The translations under genes were made by a program, and so were the position numbers. The notes under the pieces were generated by a model, which was given only the letters and a program-made list of their open reading frames with translations, ran no database searches and was not told where the DNA came from. This document shows positions 1 to 7,481 of a DNA stretch of 64,000 bases, piece by piece. Location of the stretch: contig OZ245815.1 in NCBI GenBank assembly GCA_965228425.1, positions 806,001 to 870,000 on the forward strand, in the 5' to 3' direction. Each line of letters starts with the position of its first letter. Position 1 is the first letter of the stretch. The DNA is from JAJFJD01 sp965228425 (GTDB lineage Bacteria > Pseudomonadota > Alphaproteobacteria > UBA8366).

Positions 1-45
1 CGTCGGAAGCGAGGACTGTGGGCCGCGCTCCGGCGTTTCATTCAC
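1..45 (-). CDS. Possible 5' end of a gene continuing past the left edge
   Basis: Downstream of ctpA on the minus strand the frame stays open to the window edge. A GTG at 45 with a GAGG about 11 nt upstream gives residues beginning MNETPERGPQ. An upstream CTG at 108 in the same frame is also possible. In many alphaproteobacteria a divergent polysaccharide deacetylase follows ctpA, so that is the expected gene, but too few residues are visible to recognise it. The call rests on the open frame and synteny. Confidence 0.3.
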   Translation of the reverse strand, partial: MNETPERGPQSSLPT

Positions 46-120
46 AGGCTCGGGCGCCTCGATAGAGGCGTCCGAGTCATCGCGGGATTTTAAGAACGGT
101 ATCTTCAGTGTGTTAGGACC

Positions 121-1476
121 TTAGTTGACCATTTTGCTTCGGAACAAGGCGACCCCGCGCAACAGGTCCAATGCTCGATCGAGCTGGTAGTCCTGCGGCT
201 TGGCGTCGGACGTTTCTGGCTCCTCTGCGGTGTCCTTACCGTCCTTCTTCGGATCTTTGTTGTCGTTGGCGCCGGTTTTGGGTTTCGCTTTGGCGCCGGG
301 TTCATCTTCGCTGTCGAGCGCACCCCGGAGGTCGCGTTCCGACCGGCGAGGCCTGTTGCTCTCGAGTGTTTCGACCTTTGCGGGATGGACTTCGATATCC
401 GGCTCGATGCCTTTGGCCTGGATCGACCGTCCGCTCGGCGTGTAGTAGCGCTGTGTCGTCAATTTGATCGCGCCGCTGCGTCCGAGCGGTATGATCGTCT
501 GCACCGATCCTTTGCCGAAGGTCTTGGTGCCGAGCAGCACCGCCCGGCGGTGATCCTGCAGCGCGCCGGCGACGATTTCCGATGCCGATGCGGACCCGCC
601 GTTGATCAGGACGACGATCGGCTTCCCGTCGATCAGATCGCCCGAGGTGGCGTTGAAGCGCTGGCCACTCTCTTCCTGGCGTCCGCGCGTCGAGACGATT
701 TCGCCCTGTTCGAGGAAACTGTCGGACACGGTCACTGCCTGGTCCAGCAGGCCACCCGGGTTGTTGCGCAGATCGAGCACAAATCCCAACAGGTCGTCGC
801 CGACTTCCTTCTTGATCTTATCGACGGCTTTCTTGAGACCCTTGTCGGTTTGCTCGCTGAAACTGGTGATGCGGATATACCCGACGTTGCCTTCGGCCCG
901 CGAGCGGACCGATTGAATGCGGATCTTGTCGCGCGTAATGGATACGTCGAAGGTATTCTTAGGCGAACGACGGATCGTCAGATTGATGTCCGTCTTGATC
1001 GGCCCGCGCATTTTCTCGACCGCTTCGCTCAACGTCAGGCCTTGCACCGGCTCGCCGTCTAGATGCGTGATCAGGTCGCCCGCCTTGAGCCCGGCCCGCG
1101 ATGCCGGCGTGTCGTCGATCGGCGAAACGACTTTCACGTAGCCCTTTTCCATCGTCACTTCGATGCCCAGGCCGCCGAATTCGCCACGCGTCTGCACTTG
1201 CATGTCGCGGAATTTACGTTTGTTCAGGAAGGACGAGTGCGGGTCCAGATGGACGAGCATGCCGTCAATGGCCGCTTCGATGAGTTCCTCGTCCGAGACC
1301 TTCTCGACATAGTCGTTGCGGACGCGTTCAAAGACGTCGCCGAACAGCTCCAACATGCGATAGGTGTCGGATTTGTCCTCCGCCGCGTGCCCGGTCGGCA
1401 CCATCATGCCCACCATGAGGCCGAGCATGGCACTTGCGGCTACGGCAACAACGATAATCGGCATTTTGCGCTTCAT
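121..1476 (-). CDS. ctpA: S41 family C-terminal processing peptidase (CtpA)
   Basis: Periplasmic serine protease of 451 aa. An N-terminal hydrophobic signal or anchor (about residues 5-30) is followed by a PDZ domain (about 95-180, with GGLGIEV and SRAGLKAGD) and the S41 catalytic core. The Ser/Lys dyad fits S297 in GGSASASE and K322 in FGKGSVQ, 25 residues apart as in E. coli Tsp. The C-terminus is a charged linker rich in K, D and E plus a short helical tail. The ATG at 1476 is preferred over an upstream in-frame start because it follows GAGGATAATGAAGG and begins the signal sequence. It lies 85 bp downstream of envC. In this family such proteases trim cell-wall hydrolases or their regulators, which fits the neighbour. 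Confidence 0.95.
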   Translation of the reverse strand: MKRKMPIIVVAVAASAMLGLMVGMMVPTGHAAEDKSDTYRMLELFGDVFERVRNDYVEKVSDEELIEAAIDGMLVHLDPHSSFLNKRKFRDMQVQTRGEFGGLGIEVTMEKGYVKVVSPIDDTPASRAGLKAGDLITHLDGEPVQGLTLSEAVEKMRGPIKTDINLTIRRSPKNTFDVSITRDKIRIQSVRSRAEGNVGYIRITSFSEQTDKGLKKAVDKIKKEVGDDLLGFVLDLRNNPGGLLDQAVTVSDSFLEQGEIVSTRGRQEESGQRFNATSGDLIDGKPIVVLINGGSASASEIVAGALQDHRRAVLLGTKTFGKGSVQTIIPLGRSGAIKLTTQRYYTPSGRSIQAKGIEPDIEVHPAKVETLESNRPRRSERDLRGALDSEDEPGAKAKPKTGANDNKDPKKDGKDTAEEPETSDAKPQDYQLDRALDLLRGVALFRSKMVN

Positions 1477-1561
1477 GCCTTCATTATCCTCTCTGTTCGA
1501 TCGACGTGGTCCGCAGTCCCATGACAATATAATGCTTGCAATATCGGGACCACGATCATTT

Positions 1562-2854
1562 CTATCCTCGCACCCTTTTGCGGTATTCAACGAACCAGGG
1601 CAGAGGGTTCACGGGTTGCCCCCGGCGACGCAGCTCAAAATAGAGCCGGGGACCCTCCTTTTCCGAATTGGCCATAGCGCCAACGGGTTCCCCCGCAAGC
1701 AACCATTGCCCGACGCTTGTGTCAACATTCGCCATACCGGCGAGTAAGGTATGATATCCACCGCTATGCTCGATAATCAATATTTGCCCATACCCTTTGA
1801 AGGGACCGGCAAATACGACCTTTCCGTCGTAGGGCGCGACGATGCTGGCGGCGACGCGGGTCTTGATCGTGATGCCTTTAGCGGTATTCCCGTACTCGTT
1901 TGCTTCGCCATATCGGCGGGTGACCTTGCCCCGGGCCGGACTGGTGATGGACCCTTGATCGGGGAAGGGTCGCAATGCGTCGGGCCGCGGCAGGCTGAGC
2001 AGGGCCGTTTGTTGTTGTGGCGCGGGCGGCGTGGCCAACGCCGGCGGCGCCGGAATGGCGGCGGACGGCGGTGTCGGGGCGGCCGTCGGCGGCGCCGGAC
2101 GTTCGGCTTCGAGGCGGGCGAACAGTTCCTTCAGATTCTTCGCCTCGCGGCCAAGTCTTTGGATTCGCTTCTCCGTCCGCCGTTCCTCGGATTCCGTTTG
2201 TTTGAGTAGATCGGCCTTGCGCTGGATCAACGTGGTCAATTTAACGCGCTTACCGGCGTAGTCCTCGGTGGCGTTCTTGAGCACGTCAAGCTGGCGGGCG
2301 ACATCCGCCCGGGTCTCGGCCAACGCCGAGATTTTCGTCCGTAAGTCGTCGGCGCGGTTTTGGATCACCGGAAGGGCGGCGCGCAGCAACATGGCCCGCC
2401 GGACGACCTCGATCGGCCTCCCCTGCGACATCAGGAGCGCCTGCGGCGGATTGCGGGACAGCCGCTCCAACGCGCTCAGGGTTCCGCCGAATTGTTTCGT
2501 CTGCCCCTGCAGCGCCAGCTCCCGCTCGGCGAGTTCCTTCTGAGTTCGGGCCAACTGCGATTCCAGACGGGTCAGCAGCGTTTCGCTGTCCTGGGTGGCG
2601 CGGGCCGTATCGATTGACTGCCGGCGCAGTACCTTCAGCTCGCCGACAAGCTTACTCAGCTTCTTGCGAAGGTCCGCCGCGCGGTCCTGCTGTGCCTTGA
2701 TCTCGCGCTCGAGCTTGTTGAGCGTGCCTTTGTCCTGCGCCGCCGCGCCGCTCGGCGCTGCAAGCAACAACGCCGCGGCGACCGCGAGAACCGGCGCGGC
2801 CCAAAACCGGTTCGGCGCTGTTGGGTCAGCCCGCTTCACGTTGCTCCTCGGCAT
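1562..2854 (-). CDS. envC: EnvC-family murein hydrolase activator (degenerate LytM/M23 domain)
   Basis: Periplasmic coiled-coil protein of 430 aa that in this family activates amidases at the division site. It shows a signal peptide ending near AAPSGAAAQ, a long coiled coil (about residues 40-250), a Pro/Ala linker (about 250-300) and a C-terminal LytM-like domain. That domain reads AKGITI and LYFELR where active M23 enzymes have the metal ligands HxGxD and LHFE, so the zinc site is lost, as expected for an activator. The ATG at 2854 lies inside gpmI (29-bp overlap). A GTG at 2839, four bases after GAGGAG, is an equally good start. It sits between gpmI and ctpA and is probably co-transcribed with them. 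Confidence 0.92.
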   Translation of the reverse strand: MPRSNVKRADPTAPNRFWAAPVLAVAAALLLAAPSGAAAQDKGTLNKLEREIKAQQDRAADLRKKLSKLVGELKVLRRQSIDTARATQDSETLLTRLESQLARTQKELAERELALQGQTKQFGGTLSALERLSRNPPQALLMSQGRPIEVVRRAMLLRAALPVIQNRADDLRTKISALAETRADVARQLDVLKNATEDYAGKRVKLTTLIQRKADLLKQTESEERRTEKRIQRLGREAKNLKELFARLEAERPAPPTAAPTPPSAAIPAPPALATPPAPQQQTALLSLPRPDALRPFPDQGSITSPARGKVTRRYGEANEYGNTAKGITIKTRVAASIVAPYDGKVVFAGPFKGYGQILIIEHSGGYHTLLAGMANVDTSVGQWLLAGEPVGAMANSEKEGPRLYFELRRRGQPVNPLPWFVEYRKRVRG

Positions 2855-4379
2855 GAATGATCAACGATTTTCCGGTCATTTCAGCGGGTTGGTCGAGGCC
2901 CAAAAGGTCGAGCACGGTGGGCGCGATATCCGCCAGCTTGCCGTTCGCCAATGCCGCAGCGTCATGTTTCTCGCCGGTCAGAATCAGCGGAACCAAATTG
3001 CGCGTGTGTGCGGTATGCGGCTGCCCGGTCGCGGCGTCGACCATCAATTCTGCGTTACCGTGGTCTGCCGTGATCAGCATCACCCCGCCGGCGGCGCGGA
3101 TCGCGCGATCCAGGCGGCCAAGACAGGCATCCACGGCCTCGACCGCTTTGATCGCCGCGCCGAGATCGCCGGTATGGCCGACCATGTCGGTGTTGGCGAA
3201 ATTCACCAGGATGAAATCGAAGGCGCCGCTCTCGATCGCCTCGACCAGGTGGTCCGTGACTTCGGCGGCCGACATTTCCGGCTGCAGGTCGTAGGTCGCG
3301 ACCTTTGGCGAGGGCACGAGGATCCGCTCTTCGCCGTCGAAAGTGGCCTCCCGGCCGCCGTTGAAGAAGAAGGTCACATGGGCGTATTTCTCGGTCTCGG
3401 CGATCCGCAATTGTTTCTTGCCGGCCGCCGCGAGAATCTGTCCCAGGACGTTGCTCAGTTTTTCCGACGGGAAAAGGACGGGCATGAGGGCGTTCAACGC
3501 CGTGGAATACTCGATCATGCCCACGCTCGCGGCGAGGTCCACCGGTTTGCCGCGGTCGAAGCCGTCGAATTCGGGGTCGACCAGGGTGTGCAGAATCTCC
3601 CGCGCGCGGTCGGCCCGGAAATTGGCCATCAGCAACCCGTCGCCATCCGCCATGCCTTGATATCCGCCGATGATCGCCGGCAGCATGAATTCGTCGGTCA
3701 CGTCATTCGCGTAGGACGCTTCGATGGCGGCGACCGCGTCGTCCGCCGCATCTCCGCTGCCGTGCGCAATGGCGCGATAGGCCTTTTCGACACGGTCCCA
3801 GCGGTTGTCCCGGTCCATCGCGTAGTACCGTCCGATCACGGTGGCGATCCGCGCGCCGGGGCAGTCGCTAAGGAAGGATTTCATGTAGTCCTTTGCGCTC
3901 GACGGCGGGGTGTCCCGGCCGTCCAGGATCGCGTGCACGACGCAGGAAATGCCGGCATCGGTCAGCAACCGCACCATGCCCGCAATATGGTCCTGATGCG
4001 AATGCACGCCGCCCGGCGACAACAGGCCCACGATATGGGCGATGCCGCCGCTTTGTTTCAGGGCGGCGGTGAAGTCCTGGAAAGCCGGGATATCGGGGAT
4101 GATATCGTCGGCGAACGCTTGGTCGATCCGCGGCAGATCCTGCAGCACGACCCGGCCGGCACCGAGATTCATATGGCCGACCTCGGAATTCCCCATCTGG
4201 CCAGCCGGCAGGCCGACATGGTCCTCCGACGCGTCAAGCTGGCCACGCGGGCAGGTCGCGGCCAGGCGGTCCCAGACCCCAGTGTTGGCCTGCGCGATCG
4301 CATTGTTCTCGGTTTCCGCCCGGTCGCCCCATCCATCGAGAATACAGAGCAGAACGGGTCTTTGTGCTATCGCTGTCAT
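2826..4379 (-). CDS. gpmI: 2,3-bisphosphoglycerate-independent phosphoglycerate mutase
   Basis: Interconverts 3- and 2-phosphoglycerate in glycolysis and gluconeogenesis using two Mn ions and a phosphoserine intermediate. The 517 aa length is normal for GpmI (about 510). It starts with the alkaline-phosphatase-fold motif LLCILDGWG (metal ligand D15) and carries the phosphorylated serine at S65 in GQMGNSEVGHMNLGAG. Metal-binding histidines are in DMVGHTGD and TADHGNAE. The ATG at 4379 is chosen over an in-frame TTG nine bases upstream because it gives the usual family N-terminus. No strong Shine-Dalgarno is visible. It is followed by envC with a short overlap. Confidence 0.96.
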   Translation of the reverse strand: MTAIAQRPVLLCILDGWGDRAETENNAIAQANTGVWDRLAATCPRGQLDASEDHVGLPAGQMGNSEVGHMNLGAGRVVLQDLPRIDQAFADDIIPDIPAFQDFTAALKQSGGIAHIVGLLSPGGVHSHQDHIAGMVRLLTDAGISCVVHAILDGRDTPPSSAKDYMKSFLSDCPGARIATVIGRYYAMDRDNRWDRVEKAYRAIAHGSGDAADDAVAAIEASYANDVTDEFMLPAIIGGYQGMADGDGLLMANFRADRAREILHTLVDPEFDGFDRGKPVDLAASVGMIEYSTALNALMPVLFPSEKLSNVLGQILAAAGKKQLRIAETEKYAHVTFFFNGGREATFDGEERILVPSPKVATYDLQPEMSAAEVTDHLVEAIESGAFDFILVNFANTDMVGHTGDLGAAIKAVEAVDACLGRLDRAIRAAGGVMLITADHGNAELMVDAATGQPHTAHTRNLVPLILTGEKHDAAALANGKLADIAPTVLDLLGLDQPAEMTGKSLIIHAEEQREAG

Positions 4380-4456
4380 AATCGCCAAATCGCGTCAATT
4401 GTCAGTAATGTGGGCGGAGAATACCCGGTTTCCAGGGCCAAGAAAACGGTTCCGGA

Positions 4457-4936
4457 CTAACCCTTGTGGTATGGGTGTCCGGCCTGGATTTGCTGGGCCC
4501 GGTAGAGCTGTTCGACCAGCATGCAGCGGGCCATCATATGGGGCCACGTCATGGCCCCCAAGGCCAGTAACATTGTTGCGCGGTCGGTGACGGCCCGGTC
4601 CAGCCCGTCGGCCCCGCCGATCACGAATCCAAGGCTCCGATGCCCAGATTCCTGCCATTTTCGGAGCTGGCCAGCGAACTCCTCGCTGCTGTATTGCCGG
4701 CCCCGTTCGTCCAGCGCGACCACCAAAGCCCCCTCGGGCAGGGCGTCGAGGAGACGTTCGCCTTCGCGCGACCGGCGTTCCGCCGTCGACAGCGGGCGTT
4801 TTTCCTCCACTTCGCGGATGGTGACGGCCCAGGAAAGCCGTTTCCGGTAGTTTTCGATCAAATCCAATTCGGGGCCGCGCCGCAGGCGTCCTACGGCCGC
4901 GATTGTTATGTCCAGGGCGGCATGCCGAGGCGCCAC
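4457..4936 (-). CDS. rlmH: 23S rRNA (pseudouridine(1915)-N3)-methyltransferase RlmH
   Basis: SPOUT-class methyltransferase that methylates pseudouridine 1915 in helix 69 of 23S rRNA on assembled 70S ribosomes, using SAM. The 159 aa match the family length of about 155. The knot region LGFVIGGADGLD and the C-terminal MTWPHMMARCMLVEQLYRA motif are diagnostic, and the protein ends in the usual GHPYHKG. The start is a GTG at 4936, six bases after the rsfS stop, with a poor ribosome binding site, so translation is probably coupled to rsfS. A CTG at about 4915 would give the more canonical N-terminus DITIAAVG. Confidence 0.95.
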   Translation of the reverse strand: MAPRHAALDITIAAVGRLRRGPELDLIENYRKRLSWAVTIREVEEKRPLSTAERRSREGERLLDALPEGALVVALDERGRQYSSEEFAGQLRKWQESGHRSLGFVIGGADGLDRAVTDRATMLLALGAMTWPHMMARCMLVEQLYRAQQIQAGHPYHKG

Positions 4937-4942
4937 CGGCGG

Positions 4943-5314
4943 TTATCCGGCGGCGGTGCTGAGGTGTGTATCGCCTTGCTGCGGAAAGTCGCCCCACAGC
5001 TTCTCGAGCTTGTAGAAATCCCGGACTTCCGGGCGGAACAGATGAACCAGCACGTCGCCCGCATCAATCAGGACCCAGTCGGCCTGGGCCGCTCCTTCGA
5101 CCGCCGTCCCCTTGATTCCGCTGTTTTTGATGCGGCGGAGCAGGTGGTCCGTCATCGCGCTCACATGACGCGTGGACGAGCCGGACGCGATCACCATGTA
5201 GTCGGCGATGCTGGTCTTGCCCTTGAGGTCCAGTTTTATGATGTCGATGGCCTGATCGTCATCCAGGGATTGCACGATGAGGGCCAGAAGCGATTCCGTC
5301 GTCTGCGGAGTCAA
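4943..5314 (-). CDS. rsfS: Ribosomal silencing factor RsfS (Iojap/YbeB)
   Basis: Binds ribosomal protein L14 on the 50S subunit and blocks subunit joining under nutrient limitation. The 123 aa show the family core IADYMVIASGSSTRHV, the conserved EGAAQADWVLIDAGDVLVHLF stretch and the ending FYKLEKLWGD. The start used is TTG at 5314 with only a weak GAGA upstream. A better ribosome binding site (GGGGA) lies seven bases before an in-frame ATA 15 bases further upstream, so the true start is uncertain. It lies between nadD and rlmH, the classic order in Proteobacteria. Confidence 0.94.
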   Translation of the reverse strand: MTPQTTESLLALIVQSLDDDQAIDIIKLDLKGKTSIADYMVIASGSSTRHVSAMTDHLLRRIKNSGIKGTAVEGAAQADWVLIDAGDVLVHLFRPEVRDFYKLEKLWGDFPQQGDTHLSTAAG

Positions 5315-5341
5315 AGTCTCGGTTGATATGGTTTTTCCCCG

Positions 5342-5971
5342 TTAATCAACTGTTTGCGCTGTCTTCTCCCGTCCGGCACGGATCGACGTCGACGACGCCG
5401 GATGCAGCCGGTTGCGGATAAACACCCACGCGGGCGGGTTCTGCCGTATCAGGCGCGGAGCCTGATCCTCCGGTATCCTGGAGGTGGCAAATTGGGTCGC
5501 CGCGCGGCCCGCCAATGCCCTCAAAGAATAGGACGGGCGGGCAAAAACCGCAACGGCGGCCGTATGAAAGATTTCTTGCCATGCCTTCCATTGCGGTATC
5601 TGGATAAGGTTATCGGCGCCGATTAGCCAGACGAAACGATGATCGCAATGCCGGCGGCGGAGTTGCCGCAACGTGTCGACGGTGTAGCGGGTGCCGAGAC
5701 GGTCCTCGATATCGGTCACGCGAATGCGGGGATGCCGGGCCATGGCCCGTGCGTCGGCCATACGCGCCGCCAAGGGTGCCATTCCGGCCGTCGGTTTTAG
5801 GGGATTTTGCGGCGACACAAGCCACCAGACTTCGTCCAGGTTCAAGCGTTGCAACGCCTCGAGGCTGATGTGGCGATGCCCGTCATGCGCCGGGTTAAAT
5901 GATCCCCCCAGCAGGCCGACACGCCGGGACCGGAGGCATGTCCGGGGCGTCTGTCGTGGTGTAATGCTCAA
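5342..5971 (-). CDS. nadD: Nicotinate-nucleotide adenylyltransferase
   Basis: Transfers AMP from ATP to nicotinate mononucleotide in NAD synthesis. The 209 aa have the nucleotidyltransferase motif GLLGGSFNPAHDGHRHIS (the HxGH-type site is HDGH), the substrate stretch WWLVSPQNPLK and the ATP-binding ISxxxxR-like region near the C-terminus, where the motif is less clear. The start is a TTG at 5971 with no strong ribosome binding site. A later start just before GLLGGSFNP would remove a basic N-terminal tail. It lies 101 bp downstream of proA, the usual alphaproteobacterial order proB-proA-nadD-rsfS-rlmH. Confidence 0.93.
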   Translation of the reverse strand: MSITPRQTPRTCLRSRRVGLLGGSFNPAHDGHRHISLEALQRLNLDEVWWLVSPQNPLKPTAGMAPLAARMADARAMARHPRIRVTDIEDRLGTRYTVDTLRQLRRRHCDHRFVWLIGADNLIQIPQWKAWQEIFHTAAVAVFARPSYSLRALAGRAATQFATSRIPEDQAPRLIRQNPPAWVFIRNRLHPASSTSIRAGREKTAQTVD

Positions 5972-6072
5972 GACGGGGCTGTTCGATCAAGGGTTTTGGT
6001 CATGGCCGCGGCATCATCCCGCGCACCCGAAAGGCCGTCAACCGGACACCGCAGGCGGAACCGAGACCTGCA

Positions 6073-7362
6073 TCAAGGCCGGGTTTGCCCGGCGCCGCGC
6101 ACGATATACTTGTAGCTGGTGAGCTGCTCCGCGCCGACCGGGCCGCGGGCGTGAAGCTTGCCCGTCGATATGCCGATTTCCGCGCCCATCCCGAATTCTC
6201 CGCCGTCGGCGAATTGGGTGGACGCGTTATGCAATACGATGCTGCTGTCGATCCGGCGCGTGAATGTCGCCGCCGCGTCGTCGTCGTCGGTCACGATCGC
6301 GTCGGTATGGTGTGACCCGTGCGCGTTGATATGCTCGATCGCCTGCGGCAGCCCGTCGACCACCTTCACGGACAGAATCGCGTCGAGATATTCCGTATCC
6401 CAATCCGCATCGGTCGCGGGAAGGATGCGATCATCGGCTGCTTGGGCCGTCTCGTCGCCCCGGACCTCGCATCCCGCGGCGTGCAGCCGGTCCACGATCG
6501 CCGGCAACTGCGCCGCAGCCGCGGAGCGGTCGATCACGAGCGATTCGGCGGCACCGCAGACGCCGGTGCGGCGCATCTTCGCGTTCAACACCACGTCGCA
6601 GGCCATCGCCGCATCGGCTTTTTCATGAATGTAGACATGACAGTTGCCGTCGAGATGCGCGATGACCGGTACGCGGGATTCGGTCATCACCCGTTCGATG
6701 AGGGACTTGCCGCCGCGCGGCACGATGATGTCGATCAGCCCGGCCATGCGGAGCATCGCGCCGACCGCGTCGCGGTCCCGCGTGGGGATGGCCTGTACGG
6801 CGTTACCCGGCAGCCCGGCCTCGCGCAGCCCGTCCTGCAGACATTTGGCGATCAGGCCCGAGGAATGCAGGCTTTCCGATCCGCCGCGCAGGATCGCGGC
6901 ATTGCCCGACTTGAGGCAAAGCCCGCCGGCGTCGGCGGTCACGTTCGGGCGCGACTCATAAATGATGCCGATGACACCGAGCGGCACCGAAACCCGTGAA
7001 ATCGTCAGGCCGTTGGGCCGCGTCCATTCGCCGAGATTGCGATGCAGCGGGTCCGGCAAGTCCGCGACCTGCTCCAGCCCGGCCGCCATGCCTTCGATCC
7101 GCTCGTCGTTCAGCAGGAGCCGGTCCTGCATCGCGGCATTCAGGCCTTTTTCGGCGGCGAAGGCCATGTCCTTTTCGTTCTCCGACTTGATGGCCGCCGC
7201 GCTGTCGCGAATGACGGTCGCTGCCGCGTTGAGCGCGGCGTCGCGCGTGGCGCTGTCGGCCAGACCCATTTGGTAACTGGCGTCATGCGCGGCCTGCGCG
7301 ATCTCGCGCACCAACTCTTCGGCGGGCATGTCGGCCTTGCTCAGGACAGCATGCGAACTCAT
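6073..7362 (-). CDS. proA: Gamma-glutamyl phosphate reductase
   Basis: Aldehyde-dehydrogenase-fold enzyme that reduces glutamyl-5-phosphate to glutamate semialdehyde with NADPH, the second step of proline synthesis. The 429 aa carry the NADPH-binding YESRPNVTADAGGLCLKSGN region, the PRGGKSLI motif and the catalytic cysteine C269 in RRTGVCGAAE. The C-terminus holds EFGMGAEIGISTGKLHARGP, typical of the family. The ATG at 7362 follows GGGAG by eight bases. It is separated from proB by an oppositely oriented glycosyltransferase gene, so the usual proBA operon is split here. Confidence 0.97.
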   Translation of the reverse strand: MSSHAVLSKADMPAEELVREIAQAAHDASYQMGLADSATRDAALNAAATVIRDSAAAIKSENEKDMAFAAEKGLNAAMQDRLLLNDERIEGMAAGLEQVADLPDPLHRNLGEWTRPNGLTISRVSVPLGVIGIIYESRPNVTADAGGLCLKSGNAAILRGGSESLHSSGLIAKCLQDGLREAGLPGNAVQAIPTRDRDAVGAMLRMAGLIDIIVPRGGKSLIERVMTESRVPVIAHLDGNCHVYIHEKADAAMACDVVLNAKMRRTGVCGAAESLVIDRSAAAAQLPAIVDRLHAAGCEVRGDETAQAADDRILPATDADWDTEYLDAILSVKVVDGLPQAIEHINAHGSHHTDAIVTDDDDAAATFTRRIDSSIVLHNASTQFADGGEFGMGAEIGISTGKLHARGPVGAEQLTSYKYIVRGAGQTRP

Positions 7363-7481
7363 CTGTCGGCTCCCGGTTTCTTATTGCCTCCAAACCCTAT
7401 CCGAAGCGGGAAGGCGGCGCATTATCGAAATTCTCTTAGTACAAATGGGCCGGACGGTGCTATTTGGCTAGGGGCAACAAG

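Noticed and set aside
2595..4460. Long open frame on the plus strand opposite gpmI and envC
   Set aside because: It is antisense to two well-recognised genes; its residues show the Arg/His/Asp-rich bias of a shadow frame in GC-rich DNA and match no family.
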